Assembly (NCBI RefSeq): GCF_022321485.1
Contig: NZ_JAKOGG010000001.1
Span: forward strand, 372,001-436,000
DNA length: 64,000 bases
Direction of reading: 5' to 3'
Origin: Shewanella electrica
Lineage (GTDB): Bacteria > Pseudomonadota > Gammaproteobacteria > Enterobacterales > Shewanellaceae
Part shown: piece after piece, positions 42,462-52,669 of the stretch
Layout: each line of letters opens with the position of its first letter
Numbering within the stretch: position 1 is the first letter of the stretch
Program-made: the position numbers and the translations under genes
The notes under the pieces: generated by a model
Databases searched by the model: none
Told to the model about the DNA's origin: nothing
Seen by the model: only the letters and a program-made list of their open reading frames with translations

Positions 42462-42677
42462 TTAGTATAAACGTACGCGACGTGCGTTTTCGCGAGACAG
42501 CTTTTTAGCCAGACGTTTTACAGCAGCAGCTTTTGCACGTTTACGAGCAGTAGTTGGCTTTTCGTAAAACTCACGGGCGCGAACATCAGCTAAGATGCCA
42601 GCTTTTTCGCAAGAGCGCTTGAAACGACGCAGAGCAACGTCGAATGGTTCATTTTCACGTACTTTAATAATTGGCAT
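42462..42677 (-). CDS. rpsU: 30S ribosomal protein S21
   Basis: 71 residues, canonical ([20 protein letters not shown], ending [10 protein letters not shown]). Binds the 16S 3' end area and is needed for initiation. First gene of the rpsU-yqeY-dnaG-rpoD operon. The TTGAC/GTCAA inverted repeat at 42709-42728 lies just upstream and may be part of its promoter region. Confidence 0.98.
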   Translation of the reverse strand: MPIIKVRENEPFDVALRRFKRSCEKAGILADVRAREFYEKPTTARKRAKAAAVKRLAKKLSRENARRVRLY

Positions 42678-42811
42678 ACGCCATCACCCCTTAGGTGTTA
42701 AGTTTGTATTGACCCAAGATTGAGTCAAGGGTTTTAAAATGGTGCGAAATTCTAAACCGAGTTGCCCCTGTTTGTAAAGCACTGCTTGATAATCTGCTGA
42801 TGCAGCAACAA

Positions 42812-42841
42812 TTGAATCCAATAGGCTATTGGCTGTAGAAT
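42812..42841 (+). promoter_or_regulatory. candidate tsaD promoter
   Basis: -35 TTGAAT (42812-42817), 18-base spacer, -10 TAGAAT (42836-42841), about 35 bases before the tsaD ATG. The divergent rpsU operon starts from the same 198-bp gap. Confidence 0.4.
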
Positions 42842-42875
42842 TAGCGCCCACTTTTTTATGTAGTTGGTAGTCAGA

Positions 42876-43889
42876 ATGCGAGTACTCGGCATCGAATCAT
42901 CCTGTGACGAAACAGGCATTGCGGTTTATGACGAGCAGCAAGGGTTGTTGTCCCATGCTTTATATAGTCAGGTAAAATTACATGCCGATTACGGTGGCGT
43001 GGTGCCAGAGTTGGCGTCACGTGATCACGTGCGCAAGATTGTACCGTTGATCCGCGAAGCGTTGGCGAAGGCCGATACCACTATTGAACAGTTAGATGGC
43101 ATCGCTTACACCAAAGGCCCGGGGCTGATTGGTGCGCTGTTGGTGGGCGCTTGTGTGGGCCGTTCACTGGCGTTTGCGTGGGATAAACCCGCGGTAGGTG
43201 TGCATCATATGGAAGGGCACCTGTTGGCGCCAATGTTAGAAGCCGATGCGCCGGAGTTTCCGTTCATTGCGCTGTTGGTTTCTGGTGGTCACTCAATGTT
43301 GGTGGATGTCAAAGGCATTGGCCAATATGAAGTGCTGGGTGAGTCGATTGATGATGCCGCCGGTGAGGCGTTCGATAAAACCGCTAAACTGATGGGTTTG
43401 GATTATCCCGGTGGCCCACGTTTGTCTAAATTGGCAGCGAATGGGCGTGAGGTTAATTATAAGTTTCCACGGCCGATGACCGACCGCCCAGGTTTGGACT
43501 TCAGCTTCTCTGGGCTAAAAACCTTTGCCGCTAACACGATTGCTGCGCAGCCTGACGATGAGCAAACGCGTGCTGATATTGCTCGCGCGTTTGAAGAGGC
43601 TGTGGTAGATACCTTGATGATTAAGTGTCGCCGCGCCCTGGAGCAAACTGGCTATAAACGTTTGGTGATTGCGGGCGGCGTGAGTGCCAACCAACGTTTG
43701 CAGGCTCAGCTCGGTGAGATGATGCAAAAACGTGGTGGCCGTGTGTACTATCCGCGTGGTGAATTTTGTACCGACAATGGCGCGATGATTGCCTATGCTG
43801 GCTTGCAACGTTTAAAAGCGGGTGAGCGAGAAGACTTGGCGGTGAAAGGACAACCGCGTTGGCCGCTAGATACCTTAGCGCCAGTATAA
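42876..43889 (+). CDS. tsaD: tRNA N6-threonylcarbamoyladenosine synthase subunit TsaD
   Basis: Catalytic subunit of the t6A machinery that modifies A37 of ANN-decoding tRNAs. ASKHA-fold motifs: [26 protein letters not shown], metal-binding H-x3-H in [18 protein letters not shown] and GGVSANQRL. 337 residues from ATG 42876; a TTG four codons earlier is not preferred. Divergent from rpsU as in other gammaproteobacteria. Confidence 0.97.
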   Translation: MRVLGIESSCDETGIAVYDEQQGLLSHALYSQVKLHADYGGVVPELASRDHVRKIVPLIREALAKADTTIEQLDGIAYTKGPGLIGALLVGACVGRSLAFAWDKPAVGVHHMEGHLLAPMLEADAPEFPFIALLVSGGHSMLVDVKGIGQYEVLGESIDDAAGEAFDKTAKLMGLDYPGGPRLSKLAANGREVNYKFPRPMTDRPGLDFSFSGLKTFAANTIAAQPDDEQTRADIARAFEEAVVDTLMIKCRRALEQTGYKRLVIAGGVSANQRLQAQLGEMMQKRGGRVYYPRGEFCTDNGAMIAYAGLQRLKAGEREDLAVKGQPRWPLDTLAPV

Positions 43890-43904
43890 ATTTGGCTAGC
43901 GATG

Positions 43905-43935
43905 AAAAAACGGTGACCGAGTGTCACCGTTTTTT
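43905..43935. terminator. bidirectional terminator between tsaD and plsY
   Basis: AAAAAACGGTGAC and GTCACCGTTTTTT around CGAGT. The right arm includes the plsY stop codon, so the hairpin serves both convergent transcripts. Confidence 0.92.
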
Positions 43936-44523
43936 ATTGCGGAACATCTTAGGTTCTTCGCCTTTTAGCAAGCGCAAAATATTGTCTTTATGGCGCAAAA
44001 TGATCAGCGCCGATAACATGCTCACTGGCAGAATAAAGCGGTCATCAAACCATAAGGTGTAGAAGGGCGCGACCAGTGAGGTCACAATTGCCGCCAGTGA
44101 AGAATAGCGGCTGAACAATACCACCACTAACCAGGTTCCCATCAAGCTGACGGCCATATAACTGATGGGGGCCATGGCTCCCAGTGCCGTTGCTACGCCT
44201 TTGCCACCTTTAAACTGAAAGAAGATAGGGTACATGTGGCCGATACAGGCGCAGATGGCAATAATCCCCAGCCAAAAGCCATGAATGCCCAGCACATAAG
44301 CGCCATATGCGGGTAATACGCCTTTTAACATATCGAAGAAAAATACCAAGGCTGCGGCCCATACACCACCGATGCGTAAGACGTTAGTAGCTCCGGGGTT
44401 TTTTGAGCCTTTGCTGCGGGGATCTGGCAGGCCTTTTAGACGACACACCAAGATGGCACTTGATATCGAACCCAGCAAATAGGCGACAATGATCATGATG
44501 ATGATTAACAGTGCTGAGCTCAA
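43924..44523 (-). CDS. plsY: acyl-phosphate glycerol-3-phosphate acyltransferase
   Basis: Membrane acyltransferase of phospholipid synthesis using acyl-phosphate from PlsX. 199 residues, five membrane segments; motifs [25 protein letters not shown], and [12 protein letters not shown] in the classic PlsY positions. Convergent with tsaD, divergent from folB. Confidence 0.96.
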   Translation of the reverse strand: MSSALLIIIMIIVAYLLGSISSAILVCRLKGLPDPRSKGSKNPGATNVLRIGGVWAAALVFFFDMLKGVLPAYGAYVLGIHGFWLGIIAICACIGHMYPIFFQFKGGKGVATALGAMAPISYMAVSLMGTWLVVVLFSRYSSLAAIVTSLVAPFYTLWFDDRFILPVSMLSALIILRHKDNILRLLKGEEPKMFRNKKR

Positions 44524-44764
44524 TTTGGTGTCCTTATCGTCTTAGGGTATTATCGCGCCCACTACGCGAATACACGATGCGATTTTTCGCGGCGCGAATA
44601 GGCTATCACGACTTGGGCTATAAGGCTTTAATCTCAAAGTCTTATCCTACTCAAAGTTATGCTGACTCGAAAGCCTAATAGTGGGAAAACTCGTCCTGAG
44701 CGCGCGATTATAGCGGTAATGTTGTATTTTGCTTATCAGACCTCCAAGGTTAAGCGGGAATTTA

Positions 44765-45115
44765 ATGGATAAAGTGTTAATTAGAGGGCTGCGCGTCGAT
44801 ACAGTCATCGGGATTTACGAATGGGAAAAGCAACTGCATCAGCAATTGCAAATCGACTTGGACATTGCGTGGGACAACCGAGCTGCGGCTGAACATGACG
44901 ATTATAGTAAGGCACTATGCTACGACACGGTCAGCAAACGCATTGTGGCATTAATTACCGCAAAGCCGATTGAGCTGATCGAAACCGTGGCAGAGAAAAT
45001 TGCCCAGTGTTTGTTGTCAGAATTTAACACCAGTTGGGTGCGAGTGCGGGTAATGAAACCCGGTGCGGTGGAAATGGCCGATAACGTCGGTGTTGAAATT
45101 GAGCGCAGCAGGTAA
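44765..45115 (+). CDS. folB: dihydroneopterin aldolase
   Basis: 116 residues. MDKVLIRGLRVDTVIGIYEWE start, catalytic regions DNRAAAEHDDYSKALCYD and IELIETVAEKIAQCL, conserved VRVMKPGAVEMADNVGVEIER end. Folate pathway: splits dihydroneopterin to the pterin used by FolK, the next gene. ATG 44765 with GCGGGA upstream; the in-frame codon 12 residues earlier is rejected. Confidence 0.96.
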   Translation: MDKVLIRGLRVDTVIGIYEWEKQLHQQLQIDLDIAWDNRAAAEHDDYSKALCYDTVSKRIVALITAKPIELIETVAEKIAQCLLSEFNTSWVRVRVMKPGAVEMADNVGVEIERSR

Positions 45116-45123
45116 TTCAGCGC

Positions 45124-45615
45124 ATGGCAAAAATCTATATCAGTATTGGCAGTAATATAGAGCCACACCGCTATATTCGCCTTGCAATCAAAGAGCTAAC
45201 ACAGTTATTAGGCCCGCTAGCGTTATCTTCGGTATATGAAAGTGAAGCGGTAGGATTTAACGGCGACAATTTCCTCAACATGGTTGTCGCTGCAGATAGC
45301 GACCTCGCGGTTGACGAACTGGTTCACCAATTTAAGCTGATCGAGCGCCGCAATGGCCGCGCCGCGAACGCACAAAAATTTGCCCCACGCACTTTAGATC
45401 TTGACCTATTACTCTACGATAATCAGGTCATTAGTTCGCCAGTTGTGTTGCCTCGCGCTGAAATTCTCACCAATGCCTTTGTTTTGTGGCCGTTAGCGGA
45501 ACTTGCACCCCAATTACAGCATCCAACCACCGCCATGAGTTATCAAACCCTGTGGCAACAATACGATAAGTCACAACAACGTTTGTGGCCTATTACTTTT
45601 GACTGGCAACTGTGA
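45124..45615 (+). CDS. folK: 6-hydroxymethyl-7,8-dihydropterin pyrophosphokinase
   Basis: 163 residues. HPPK motifs AKIYISIGSNIEPHRYI, YESEAVGFNGDNFLNMV, GRAANAQKFAPRTLDLDLLLYD. Second folate step after folB, eight bases downstream, followed after 21 bases by uppP. Confidence 0.96.
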   Translation: MAKIYISIGSNIEPHRYIRLAIKELTQLLGPLALSSVYESEAVGFNGDNFLNMVVAADSDLAVDELVHQFKLIERRNGRAANAQKFAPRTLDLDLLLYDNQVISSPVVLPRAEILTNAFVLWPLAELAPQLQHPTTAMSYQTLWQQYDKSQQRLWPITFDWQL

Positions 45616-45636
45616 CGCCTGTTTTTGAGGATAAAA

Positions 45637-46440
45637 ATGGAAACGTTTCAAGTAGTAATTTTGGCGTTGATTCAGGGACTGACTGAGTTTTTGCCTATTT
45701 CGAGTTCGGCGCATCTGATTTTGCCTGCCCAATTGCTTGGTTGGCCCGATCAAGGGCTATCGTTTGACGTGGCGGTAAATACTGGTTCGCTGCTGGCGGT
45801 AGTTATCTATTTTCGTCGTGAGCTGTGGACCATGGCGGGCGCTTGGAGCGTTAGCATTGTCAAGCGTGAGTCTTCGGCGGAAAGTAAATTAGCATGGTGG
45901 ATTATTTTAGCCACCATTCCTGCCGTTATCTGTGGTTTTGCCTTTAAAGACTTTATCTCGACTAACTTACGCAGCTCTGCGGTGATTGCCACGACCACTA
46001 TCGTATTTGGTTTACTGCTGTGGTGGGCTGATTATGCCGGTAAACGCCAACTGTCTGAGTATCAAGCCGGATGGAAAAAGGCGCTGTTTATTGGTGTGGC
46101 GCAAGCGCTGGCGTTGATCCCCGGAACATCGCGTTCAGGTGCCACCATGACCGCTGGACTCATGTTAGGGTTAACCCGTGAGGCGGCCGCAAGATTTTCG
46201 TTTTTGATGTCGGTGCCGGTAAGTTTAGGTGCCGCTATTTTGGTGACGAAAGACTTGCTGGAAAACCCGGCGGCGATTGATACCCATGCGCTGATTTTGG
46301 GCACTGTGTTGTCATTTGTTTCGGCCTATGCGTGTATTCACTACTTTTTGAAAATCATCAGCAAGATGGGCATGTTGCCATTCGTGATTTACCGTTTGGC
46401 ACTAGGACTGTTTTTGGTGGGATTCCTGTTGTTCGTCTAA
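45637..46440 (+). CDS. uppP: undecaprenyl-diphosphatase
   Basis: Integral membrane enzyme (BacA family) that recycles the undecaprenyl carrier and confers bacitracin tolerance. [13 protein letters not shown] and [10 protein letters not shown] hallmark motifs, about eight helices, 267 residues. ATG 45637 with GAGGAT upstream; the earlier TTG is rejected. Also known as bacA. Confidence 0.96.
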   Translation: METFQVVILALIQGLTEFLPISSSAHLILPAQLLGWPDQGLSFDVAVNTGSLLAVVIYFRRELWTMAGAWSVSIVKRESSAESKLAWWIILATIPAVICGFAFKDFISTNLRSSAVIATTTIVFGLLLWWADYAGKRQLSEYQAGWKKALFIGVAQALALIPGTSRSGATMTAGLMLGLTREAAARFSFLMSVPVSLGAAILVTKDLLENPAAIDTHALILGTVLSFVSAYACIHYFLKIISKMGMLPFVIYRLALGLFLVGFLLFV

Positions 46441-46683
46441 GGGCGTGGCGATTGCTGCGCTGAAGATAAGTGCTAGATTGGCGAACCGTGGTGTTTTAGT
46501 TAACCGCAGCGTTGTCGTTACGTCACGTTGATGAGGCTAACATGCCATGGTTTTCCCATTTCAGTGTGGGGATGAGACTGCTGTTTTGGGCTGTGTAATG
46601 AAATGAATAGGCGGTGTTCGCCACGGCGGCAGGGTGTCGCTAGTCTTTCCTTCTGTTCAGCCTTCCATCGCTATTTTTCAGGC
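46441..46683. other. intergenic region between uppP and lpp
   Basis: About 240 bases up to the lpp terminator with no supported gene or RNA. A 61-codon frame at 46603 on the plus strand has no coding support. Confidence 0.6.
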
Positions 46684-46722
46684 ACTAAAAACAAAATCGG
46701 CAACACAGATGTGTTGCCGATT
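46684..46722 (-). terminator. lpp terminator
   Basis: AATCGGCAACAC and GTGTTGCCGATT pair perfectly over 12 bases around AGAT, and the minus transcript then runs into TTTGTTTTTAG. A strong terminator fits an abundant lipoprotein mRNA. Confidence 0.9.
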
Positions 46723-46744
46723 CGCGTTGTAGACGGTGTCTCTA

Positions 46745-47011
46745 TTACTTTTTGTAACGAGAAGCAACGTTGTCCAAACGATCGTTAGCGCGTTTTGCTT
46801 CTGCTTGAGCATCAGCAGCTGCAGATTTTGCATCTCTTACGTCAGCAGCCAGTTTGGTTTGCTCAGATTTCAGAGAGCTAACTTCAGCAGACAGCTGGTC
46901 AACTTTTGAACCCAAGTTTGCAACACTTTCGTTGATAGCGTCAGTGTTAGCACAACCACCGAGCATAGCAGTCAGAGCAACGCCAGCAATCATAAGTACT
47001 TTTTTGTTCAT
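46745..47011 (-). CDS. lpp: Braun-type major outer-membrane lipoprotein
   Basis: 88 residues. Lipoprotein signal (MNKKVLMIAGVALTAMLGGC), lipid-anchor Cys 20, then a heptad coiled coil (SVANLGSKVDQLSAEVSSL) ending RYKK with the C-terminal Lys that cross-links to peptidoglycan. GGGA before the ATG. The 203-bp upstream region is AT-rich and probably carries a strong promoter, but no -35/-10 pair is claimed. Confidence 0.94.
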   Translation of the reverse strand: MNKKVLMIAGVALTAMLGGCANTDAINESVANLGSKVDQLSAEVSSLKSEQTKLAADVRDAKSAAADAQAEAKRANDRLDNVASRYKK

Positions 47012-47214
47012 GGAGAAATCCCTTTTAACAGAGTTTTGGTTTTAGTGGTTCGACCCCGGAAGATCGATCCTGTGTATTATCTCATAGCCAAAATTCATTT
47101 GGCTATGGGGCTATGAAAATAAAGTATTATCTACGATATCGAATGAGGCAATAATTGCAACCTTTACCGCCAATTTACGGATTTTTCTGGAATATTTCCC
47201 TAATTCCGCCGTTT

Positions 47215-48450
47215 TTAAACATTCTGATTGAACTCTGTTAACAGCAATTTGATTATTGTAGTTCTAATTTTAGCAACCTGCTCTTTTATCTCTGCACCTT
47301 TATATCCCGCCGCCAATATAGGTTTTATATCCACTGCTGATGTTTGGTCGAATATTTGCTGCAATAATGGCCCTTGCGGATAGGGTTGGTTTTCTAAACC
47401 AGTACGTCCTTGGGCATCAGCTTGGCATACGCTAATCAGTTGCGTTACCCGGTGTGGTTTACGCCAAGCATCGATTTGGTCTAGTTTGCGTAAAACAGTG
47501 CTTGGTTTGAGTTGCGGCAGGTTATGGATATCTTGGTGCAGATCACTGGCGAGCAGCGCTAGGTCGCGATACTCATTAGGTACGCGTAAGCGCTGACACA
47601 GCTCCCTTATCGGCGCCTGTCCCGCTTGACCGTGACCATGGTGTTTCGGCAGCAGTTCCTCTGGTGTTAGTGCTTTGCCTAAATCATGTAAAAGTGTGGC
47701 AAAACGGACTTGGGCATCGTCGCTCAGCTGTGTGGCGCATTTTAGTGACATTAAGGTATGTATACCCGTGTCGATTTCAGGATGCCATTGCGCCGGCTGT
47801 GGCACACCAAACAGTGCGTCGATTTCTGGCATGACGTGGGCTAATGCGCCGCAATCGCGTAGCACTTCTATAAACACCCACGGCGATGGGGTATTAAGTG
47901 CGCGTTCTAACTCTTGCCACAAACGCTCGGCGCTTAATGCTTCTAACTCACCACTTTCGGCCAGTTCACGCATTAATGCCATGGTTTCTGGTGCGACGGT
48001 AAAGCCAAGGTTGGCATAACGTGCGGCAAAACGGGCAACCCGCAACACGCGCAGTGGATCTTCGACAAAGGCTGGCGATACGTGGCGCAATACTCGCTGT
48101 TGTAAGTCTTGTTGACCGCCATAGGGATCAAACAGTTGTCCGTGTTCATCTTGGGCGATGGCGTTGATGGTCAGGTCGCGCCGTAGTAAATCTTCTTCCA
48201 AAGTGACTTCTGGGCTGGCATCAACGGTAAAACCACCATAGCCACGGCCCGTTTTACGTTCTGTGCGGGCGAGGGCATATTCCTCTTGCGTCTTAGGGTG
48301 CAGAAATACCGGAAAATCCTTGCCCACTTGGCGATAACCTTTGGCAAGCATCTGCTCCACCGTTGCCCCCACGACTAGATGGTCGCGGTCTTTAATTGCA
48401 AGTCCTAATAACTGGTCTCTAACGGCGCCGCCAACAAGATAAAATTGCAC
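47215..48450 (-). CDS. cca: CCA-adding tRNA nucleotidyltransferase with HD domain
   Basis: 411 residues. Nucleotidyltransferase core [16 protein letters not shown], then [41 protein letters not shown], and an HD domain ([20 protein letters not shown]) giving phosphatase and phosphodiesterase activity. Adds and repairs the CCA end of tRNAs. Typical gammaproteobacterial length. Confidence 0.96.
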   Translation of the reverse strand: MQFYLVGGAVRDQLLGLAIKDRDHLVVGATVEQMLAKGYRQVGKDFPVFLHPKTQEEYALARTERKTGRGYGGFTVDASPEVTLEEDLLRRDLTINAIAQDEHGQLFDPYGGQQDLQQRVLRHVSPAFVEDPLRVLRVARFAARYANLGFTVAPETMALMRELAESGELEALSAERLWQELERALNTPSPWVFIEVLRDCGALAHVMPEIDALFGVPQPAQWHPEIDTGIHTLMSLKCATQLSDDAQVRFATLLHDLGKALTPEELLPKHHGHGQAGQAPIRELCQRLRVPNEYRDLALLASDLHQDIHNLPQLKPSTVLRKLDQIDAWRKPHRVTQLISVCQADAQGRTGLENQPYPQGPLLQQIFDQTSAVDIKPILAAGYKGAEIKEQVAKIRTTIIKLLLTEFNQNV

Positions 48451-48608
48451 GATAACTCCTTAAAACGTTTGACGTTGCCAGCATAACATTACCGTGTACA
48501 ACCAAGCACTTTTTTAAGCGCGGCACATTTACTGAGCCAGAGTTTTGACAATCTTTAGCCATGTCTTAAACTGGTCGGCAATTCAGGACATAAGGACTGC
48601 CCAGCCCC

Positions 48609-50198
48609 ATGTATAAGGCGTTTTTTGGACTCTCAGATAACCCATTTTCTATTGCTCCTAACCCTAGCTATCTCTTTTTAAGTGATCGTCACCGCGAAGC
48701 GTTAGCGCATTTAACCTATGGCTTAGGGGAAACGGGCGGATTTGTGTTACTCACTGGCGAAGTGGGTACCGGCAAAACTACGGTTTCACGTTGTTTGCTC
48801 AGGCAACTGCCGGAAAACACTGATACTGCATTTATTCTCAATCCGTCACTGACGGAATTGGAGCTGCTGGCGACCTTGTGCGATGAACTCGGCATTAAAT
48901 ATGGCGAGAACCCGACACTAAAACAGCTAACAGACCTGATTAGCCAGTTCTTGTTGAATAATCATCAGGCTGGCCGCAACACGGTGATGATCATCGACGA
49001 GGCACAACATCTGCGGGCTGAAGTGTTGGAGCAATTACGCCTGTTAACCAACCTCGAAACCGATACCAAAAAGTTGTTGCAGGTGATTTTGATTGGACAG
49101 CCTGAGCTACAACATCTGTTGAAACGTCAAGAGTTACGCCAGTTAGCGCAGCGTATTACGGCGCGCTACCATTTGTTGCCGCTGACAGAACAAGAAATCA
49201 GCCTGTACGTGCAGCACCGTTTGCGTGTCGCTGGGCGTAGTGAGCCTTTATTCAACCAAGGAGCGATTAAGGCGTTACATCGCTACAGTGGCGGTATTCC
49301 GCGGGTGATCAACTTGTTGTGTGAACGGGCATTAATGGCTGCTTACGGACAGAACCGCACACCGATTAATAAGCAGATGGTTGCTGCCGCTGCCACCGAG
49401 GTGCTAGGCGAGCCTGTAGGCAAAGGTAAAGCGCCGTGGCTGTGGGGCAGTGCTGCGGGAGTGTTAGTCGCCGCCATCGCTACTGGCGTTTGGTGGTGGA
49501 CTGGGGCTGACCATCTCGCTGCTGCACCCGCTGAGACCGTGGTGAACGCCACGGTGCAACCTGCGGTACCACCGCAAACCAACGTCGCTAGCCAACTACT
49601 GACCAGTGCCATTGCCAAGAGCCAAGATATTGATACCGCATATGCGGGCTTATTTGCCTTATGGGGCGAGGCGCCGTTTGTGGGCGTGTCGGCGTGCCAG
49701 TCGGCGCAGCAGCTGGGCATGGTGTGCGCGCAACAGCAAGGCACATTGCCGCAACTGATTGCACTCAACTATCCCGCCGTGGTTTATCTCAAATCTGCCG
49801 AGCAACTGTTTTACGGCGTGCTGGTGAAAAAACAGCAGCAACAACTCTTACTGCAACTGAATGAACAGCAGTTCTGGGTGTCACAAAGCTGGTTCGAACA
49901 GCACTACATCGGCACCTATGAGGTGCTGGCGAAGAAAACGGCAGACACTCCGGCGCAAGTCACGCCAAGTGCCAATCTTGAACAAGTGCAATGGCTGGAA
50001 AATAGCTTGGCAAAAGCGCAGCAGCGTTCACCTCGTGCCATGAGCTATTTTGATAGCGAGTTAGCGCAATCGTTACAACAATTTCAAACTGCGCATCAAT
50101 TGCCAGTAGATGGACGTGCCGCGGCAGATACCATTGCCGTACTCGCTTTATATAACAGCCACCAAGGGCCGCAGTTAGTGGCTGGAGACCGCAGTTAA
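48609..50198 (+). CDS. ExeA/GspA-type ATPase of type II secretion assembly
   Basis: 529 residues. N-terminal FGLSDNPFSIAPNPSYLFLS, P-loop GEVGTGKTT, Walker B VMIIDEAQHL, sensor FLNQGAIKALHRYSGGIPR, then one membrane segment (LWGSAAGVLVAAIATGVWWW) and a periplasmic peptidoglycan-binding domain at the C-terminus (AQSLQQFQTAHQLPVDG). With GspB it helps insert the secretin ring through the cell wall. The gene overlaps gspB by one base. Confidence 0.92.
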   Translation: MYKAFFGLSDNPFSIAPNPSYLFLSDRHREALAHLTYGLGETGGFVLLTGEVGTGKTTVSRCLLRQLPENTDTAFILNPSLTELELLATLCDELGIKYGENPTLKQLTDLISQFLLNNHQAGRNTVMIIDEAQHLRAEVLEQLRLLTNLETDTKKLLQVILIGQPELQHLLKRQELRQLAQRITARYHLLPLTEQEISLYVQHRLRVAGRSEPLFNQGAIKALHRYSGGIPRVINLLCERALMAAYGQNRTPINKQMVAAAATEVLGEPVGKGKAPWLWGSAAGVLVAAIATGVWWWTGADHLAAAPAETVVNATVQPAVPPQTNVASQLLTSAIAKSQDIDTAYAGLFALWGEAPFVGVSACQSAQQLGMVCAQQQGTLPQLIALNYPAVVYLKSAEQLFYGVLVKKQQQQLLLQLNEQQFWVSQSWFEQHYIGTYEVLAKKTADTPAQVTPSANLEQVQWLENSLAKAQQRSPRAMSYFDSELAQSLQQFQTAHQLPVDGRAAADTIAVLALYNSHQGPQLVAGDRS

Positions 50199-51091
50199 TG
50201 TCGATTTTATTAGATGCGGTTTCGCGCTCTAAGCAAGAGCAGCAAGGCGAACAGATTGATCCGGTGCTTGCTCCGCGCTTGCCAATAACTCATCCGCAGC
50301 CACACGATAAACGCTGGATTTATGTGGTGTTGCTGGTGCTACTAACATTGTTAGTGTTAGCCGTGGTATGGCGTTTAGTCGCTCCCGTTGCTGCGCCACA
50401 GCCCGCTGCGAATATTACGCCGATAGTCGTTGCCGAGCCCGTCACACCGCCGCAACCTGAGGTCGCGTTAGCGGGTAAGGTCAGCTTGCCGATGGCGAAA
50501 GCCTTGCCAGCGCCAAAACCGAGTTATGTTGAGCCAGAAGTGACTGCGCGTGTGGTGGAGGATGTGCCCAATGAAGCTACCGATGACGTCGTCACTGCTT
50601 CTGAGCCAGAACCGATCATCTTAGGTGCTGGTGCAAACGATAAAGGCTTAGCGATGTTACGCCGCTTGCAAGCGGGTAACACGGAGGCAGACGATAGCGC
50701 GGCTAACAATAATGCAGCTGCGGTTAACGAAACGGAAGTCAACGATGAGTTGGTCAGCCGTTTTCAAGCGGCGTTAAGTGAGGTTGAGCGACGTAATGCT
50801 TTGACGCAATCAGACGATCCTTTGCCAGATAATCCCAGTGCTAAGCCAGCGGCGCCAGCGCGTTATCCATCTTATGGTGAACTGCCAGCAGGCTTGCAAC
50901 TGCAAGTGCCAGAATTCAACATTACGGCGCACATGTATGCGACCGATCCGAGCAAGCGTTGGCTTAACGTGGACGGTCAAGAGTTGCAGGAGGGCGATAA
51001 GATCAAGCAGAAGCTGACCATTAAAGAGATCCGCGCCAACGATGTGATACTCGAGATCCAAGGGCAAGATTTTCGTGTGCCCGCGATTTAA
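50198..51091 (+). CDS. GspB-type type II secretion assembly protein
   Basis: 297 residues. Cytoplasmic N-terminus with SILLDAVSRSKQEQQ, one membrane helix (WIYVVLLVLLTLLVLAVVW), long Pro/Ala/Glu-rich periplasmic linker, and a C-terminal T2SSB domain (MYATDPSKRWLNVDGQELQE, ending VILEIQGQDFRVPAI). Partner of the preceding ExeA-like ATPase. The rest of the type II secretion genes are outside the window. Confidence 0.9.
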   Translation: MSILLDAVSRSKQEQQGEQIDPVLAPRLPITHPQPHDKRWIYVVLLVLLTLLVLAVVWRLVAPVAAPQPAANITPIVVAEPVTPPQPEVALAGKVSLPMAKALPAPKPSYVEPEVTARVVEDVPNEATDDVVTASEPEPIILGAGANDKGLAMLRRLQAGNTEADDSAANNNAAAVNETEVNDELVSRFQAALSEVERRNALTQSDDPLPDNPSAKPAAPARYPSYGELPAGLQLQVPEFNITAHMYATDPSKRWLNVDGQELQEGDKIKQKLTIKEIRANDVILEIQGQDFRVPAI

Positions 51092-51107
51092 TCGTTAGTT
51101 CGCCAAC

Positions 51108-51137
51108 AAAAAAGCGCCAGTTTATCTGGCGCTTTTT
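51108..51137. terminator. terminator between gspB and nhaD
   Basis: GCGCCAG and CTGGCGC around TTTAT, with A-tract on the left and TTTTT on the right, so it works for both convergent transcripts. Confidence 0.88.
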
Positions 51138-51157
51138 CATGTAATGCTCAGTGGTCT

Positions 51158-52402
51158 TTATGAGATCCAATGACCGATGAATAGCGTTAACAGGTAACCA
51201 CCGCTGTAGCACAGCAGTAATGCTGGCACATATTTGAGATATGACACAAAGGTCAGTTCCTCAATCTTGCTCATGGCGATGATGCCTGACGCTGAACCAA
51301 TCACCAGCAGCGAGCCGCCGACACCTACCGCGTAAGTCAGCCCTAACCAGCCAGCCAGACTCAACTCCGGTGACGCCTTTAATAACGCCGCCGTAAGGGG
51401 CACGTTATCGAGCAGCGCTGACCCCATACCGGTAACATAGTTAGCAATATCTGGATTATGGGAAGCATATACCGCTGCCAGTTGCTCCAGTACGCCAATC
51501 TGTTTAAGCATGCCAACTAACAGCAAAATACCTAAGAAGAACAGCAAAGTATCAAACTCGACTTGGCGAATATATTCGAGGATGCGGATCTCTTCGGTAT
51601 CGGTGTGTACTGTTTTACCGACCAAAAACATCACTGATAAGCCGGTCAAGAAGGTCAGCACGGGAGGGATGGCAAAAAAGATGTTGAGCACCATGGTCAT
51701 CACAATGGTGCTGACAAAAATCAGCGCAATAATCACATCGACGGTTTCCACCGTTTGGGTGGTGGTGTTGGCATAGACGCGGCCACTTGCTTTGAAAGAA
51801 AACAGCACCGACAGCAATACCACACTGGCGGCAGCAGGGATGACGAGCATCAACAGGTCACCCATCTTGACGTGACCATCTAAGAAGATCATCAAGGTGG
51901 TCACATCACCCGTAATCAACGAGACGCCGCCCGAGTTCACAGCAAAGATAATCAACACCGCCATGCGACGACGAATATTGCTTTCCAGTTTAAAGGTGGT
52001 CAATAAACCCAGTGAAACTAACGTGGCGGTGACGTTATCGCAGATGGCGGACAGCAACAGCGAAAATATGGCTACCTGAATCATCAACAGACGTACATTG
52101 ATACTTTGTGGAAACAGCTTGCCGACCACAATTTGGATCATGCCTTTGGCGTTGAGGTAGGCAACAAAGGTCATGGTTGACATTAAAAACAGCCATAAAG
52201 TGGCGATTTCTAGCAAGTTCTCTTCGAGTTGTTGATCGACGGCGCTGGCATCAGTCGCCGTAGGGGCCGCGATAAACAGCGTTATCCAAGAGATACAACC
52301 AAGAAACAGCGTGGTTTTGGCCTTATTAATATGAGTGACTTCCTCAAAGATAATACTGAGCAGCGCCAAAACTGCGAGCAGTAGTAGAAACGTGTTGAGC
52401 AT
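51158..52402 (-). CDS. nhaD: NhaD-type sodium/proton antiporter
   Basis: 414 residues, 10 or more membrane helices. NhaD/ion-transporter superfamily features: IFEEVTHINKAKTTLFLG, ICDNVTATLVSLGLLTTF, FAVNSGGVSLITGDVTTLMIFLDG, GSALLDNVPLTAALLKA, GGSLLVIGSASGIIAMS. Exports sodium for protons, typical of marine bacteria. ATG 52402 chosen; the 45-codon extension is rejected because GGAA precedes the inner start and the N-terminal helix is then complete. Confidence 0.92.
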   Translation of the reverse strand: MLNTFLLLLAVLALLSIIFEEVTHINKAKTTLFLGCISWITLFIAAPTATDASAVDQQLEENLLEIATLWLFLMSTMTFVAYLNAKGMIQIVVGKLFPQSINVRLLMIQVAIFSLLLSAICDNVTATLVSLGLLTTFKLESNIRRRMAVLIIFAVNSGGVSLITGDVTTLMIFLDGHVKMGDLLMLVIPAAASVVLLSVLFSFKASGRVYANTTTQTVETVDVIIALIFVSTIVMTMVLNIFFAIPPVLTFLTGLSVMFLVGKTVHTDTEEIRILEYIRQVEFDTLLFFLGILLLVGMLKQIGVLEQLAAVYASHNPDIANYVTGMGSALLDNVPLTAALLKASPELSLAGWLGLTYAVGVGGSLLVIGSASGIIAMSKIEELTFVSYLKYVPALLLCYSGGYLLTLFIGHWIS

Positions 52403-52628
52403 GGTGGTTCCATCCGTATTTGCGGAATGCCTGGGGGGCTGGTTGGTCACTATGCCGTGGGTGAGCGAGTTGTTGTCGCTGTGAATAACCGCAGCACATA
52501 TGTGACGAAGCGCACGGATTTGAACACGCCGTAGCACGCAGGCGCAATATTACTTAAGTCTTAAATTAGGCTTAATTTGTGGTGGCGTTATTGGTAACTT
52601 ATTAATCTGTATAGTGTTCTTTAGGCAA

Positions 52629-52654
52629 TAAAAAAGGCCCATGACGGGCCTTTT
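52629..52654 (-). terminator. hemL terminator
   Basis: AAAAGGCCC and GGGCCTTTT around ATGAC, just past the hemL stop, with a T-tract on the minus transcript. Confidence 0.88.
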
Positions 52655-52669
52655 AGACACGTTGCGTGA

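Noticed and set aside
46603-46788. Small plus-strand frame before lpp
   Set aside because: It spans the lpp terminator hairpin and reads into lpp on the opposite strand; no ribosome binding site.
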